DNA of 5,457 nucleotides from Actinomycetota bacterium (GTDB lineage: Bacteria > Actinomycetota > Actinomycetes > Nanopelagicales > Nanopelagicaceae), in the NCBI GenBank assembly GCA_009705075.1, contig WLCY01000046.1, positions 1 through 5,457 on the forward strand. Reading direction: 5' to 3'. Positions 4,503 through 5,457 of the stretch are shown here, piece after piece (position 1 is the stretch's first letter; each line of letters begins with the position of its first letter). The notes under the pieces are model-generated. The model did no database searches and was not told where the DNA came from. It saw only the letters and a list, made by a program, of their open reading frames with translations. A program made the position numbers and the translations under genes.

Positions 4503-5457
4503 TGTCAAAAGTAATCGTCATTGGAGCCGGTATCGGCGGCATGTCTGCGGCGGCACGTTTAGCAAAATCTGGACACTCAGTCACCGTATTTGAAGCAAGC
4601 GATCGGACTGGTGGAAAGTGCCAGACTAAATGGATAGGCAATTACGCTTTCGATACCGGTCCCTCACTCCTTACTTTGCCTGCTGTATATCGAGATCTAT
4701 TTTTAAAAACCGGGAAACGGATAGAACACGTTCTGCAGATAGAACCCGTTGATCCAGCTTTTGAGTATAACTTCGCCGATGAAACTAAAATTAGCTTCCC
4801 AAATCTCTCGCTAAAAGGAATTTGCGATTCGATTGAATCGGTATTAGGCAAGAGCGCCGGCGATGAGTGGCATAACTTGATGCAACGCGCTGAAAATATG
4901 TGGGACGTCTCGCGCGGCCCATTTGTTGAATCCGAACTCAAATCGATTGCCAACCTGCTTCGACGAAAGAATTTTCTCTCCGACCTGCGAACAATTTCAC
5001 CGCTGACTTCACTTCGTTCAATGACCGCTAAGTACACCAAGAATCCATACCTGGCTAAAGTTGTTGACCGATACGCAACTTATTCAGGTTCAGATCCCCG
5101 CAAAGTTCCTGCAGTACTTTTAACTATCGCATTTGTTGAATCATCTTTCGGCGCCTGGCACATCAAAGGTGGGATTGGGCAACTTGCGGTCGCTCTTGAA
5201 ACTCGGTGCCGCGAACTTGGCGTCCACTTCGAACTTAACTCCCCTGTATCAGAGATATCCCACAACTCAGGTAAAGCAACCGGTGTCGTTACTGGAGGGA
5301 GAACACATCTTGCAGATTTTGTTGTTGCCAATGCTGATGCTGAACTGGTCTATAACCATTTACTGCCGGCCGAGTTGAAAATCGTAAAATCCGAGCGGAA
5401 AAAATTGGATAAGGCTACAAAATCACTTGCTGGTTTCTCACTTCTATTAGGTTTAGA
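4502..5457 (+). CDS. crtI: CrtI/CrtD-family FAD-dependent carotenoid desaturase, C-terminus cut by the right window edge
   Basis: The frame opens at ATG 4502, overlapping the glycosyltransferase stop by one base (TAATG), and stays open for 318 codons to the edge. Full-length members have about 500 residues, so roughly a third is missing. The N-terminal FAD-binding Rossmann motif is VIVIGAGIGGMSAAARLA (4-21), followed by VFEASDRTGGKC (29-40) and the FDTGPSLLTLP segment (50-60), all typical of phytoene-desaturase-like enzymes. The central block RYATYSGSDPRKVPA (190-204) and FGAWHIKGG (216-224) is also characteristic. A second FAD-contact region appears as DFVVANADAE (272-281). Members dehydrogenate acyclic carotenoids at the membrane. 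It could be a general phytoene desaturase (CrtI) or a dedicated 3',4'-desaturase (CrtD), since it follows CruF and a CruG-like gene; the visible part does not separate these, so the symbol is at family level. The - strand frames opposite it are shadows. Confidence 0.9.
   Translation, partial: MSKVIVIGAGIGGMSAAARLAKSGHSVTVFEASDRTGGKCQTKWIGNYAFDTGPSLLTLPAVYRDLFLKTGKRIEHVLQIEPVDPAFEYNFADETKISFPNLSLKGICDSIESVLGKSAGDEWHNLMQRAENMWDVSRGPFVESELKSIANLLRRKNFLSDLRTISPLTSLRSMTAKYTKNPYLAKVVDRYATYSGSDPRKVPAVLLTIAFVESSFGAWHIKGGIGQLAVALETRCRELGVHFELNSPVSEISHNSGKATGVVTGGRTHLADFVVANADAELVYNHLLPAELKIVKSERKKLDKATKSLAGFSLLLGL

Noticed and set aside
4642..5331. Two long open frames on the - strand (4642-5040 and 5080-5331)
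   Set aside because: They lie opposite a continuous + strand desaturase frame with clear FAD and CrtI-family motifs. Their translations are rich in serine and arginine with no recognisable domain.
5133..5378. A + strand open frame in another register inside the desaturase gene
   Set aside because: It overlaps conserved desaturase motifs in the main frame and encodes no recognisable protein.
1..5457. Search for CRISPR repeats, tRNA or rRNA genes, insertion-sequence ends, attachment sites and riboswitches
   Set aside because: Reading both strands showed no regularly spaced repeats, no cloverleaf-like sequence and no transposase or integrase motif. Almost all DNA is coding, leaving no room for long leaders.

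Overview
The window is about 5.5 kb of densely packed bacterial DNA. It carries six complete protein genes on the + strand, a seventh + strand gene cut by the right edge, and a divergent - strand gene cut by the left edge. I saw no RNA gene, insertion sequence, CRISPR array or integrase. The protein families point to an actinobacterium: the arsenate reductase has the GCGDTCP form I associate with actinobacteria, and the promoters look leaderless. By eye the base composition is clearly below 50% GC (not counted). Together with minimal spacers and a light-related gene set, this suggests a streamlined aquatic actinobacterium of the acI/Nanopelagicales type. That placement is an inference.

Left part (1-1165): a partial membrane-protein gene reads leftward from position 223. 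Across a 47-bp divergent intergenic region, a low-molecular-weight-phosphatase-type arsenate reductase (arsC, 271-660) reads rightward. It is followed by a YbaK/EbsC-family aminoacyl-tRNA deacylase (680-1165). All three starts have a TANNNT hexamer ending exactly 6 nt before the ATG, the layout expected if the transcript begins at the A of the start codon.

Right part (1162-5457): a tightly coupled gene string that looks like a late carotenoid-tailoring cassette. In order it has an alpha/beta-hydrolase, a spheroidene-monooxygenase-like protein (CrtA family), a CruF/DUF422 carotenoid hydratase, a CruG/CrtQ-like membrane family-2 glycosyltransferase, and a CrtI/CrtD-family FAD desaturase running off the right edge. 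Adjacent genes overlap by 4 nt (ATGA) or 1 nt (TAATG, twice), abut directly, or are 24 nt apart, so they are probably co-transcribed and translationally coupled.

How the genes may work together: CruF would hydrate the terminal 1',2' double bond of an acyclic carotenoid end, the desaturase would add conjugation (a 3',4' bond if it is CrtD-like), the CrtA-like oxygenase would oxidise the same end (a C-2' keto or hydroxy group by analogy with spheroidenone), and the glycosyltransferase would attach a sugar. The alpha/beta-hydrolase has a full catalytic triad and no assigned substrate; acylation or deacylation of the sugar is one possibility. The predicted product class is a polar, oxygenated carotenoid glycoside, either a membrane photoprotectant or a xanthorhodopsin-type antenna for an actinorhodopsin encoded elsewhere. 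The chemistry is inferred from family membership and gene order.
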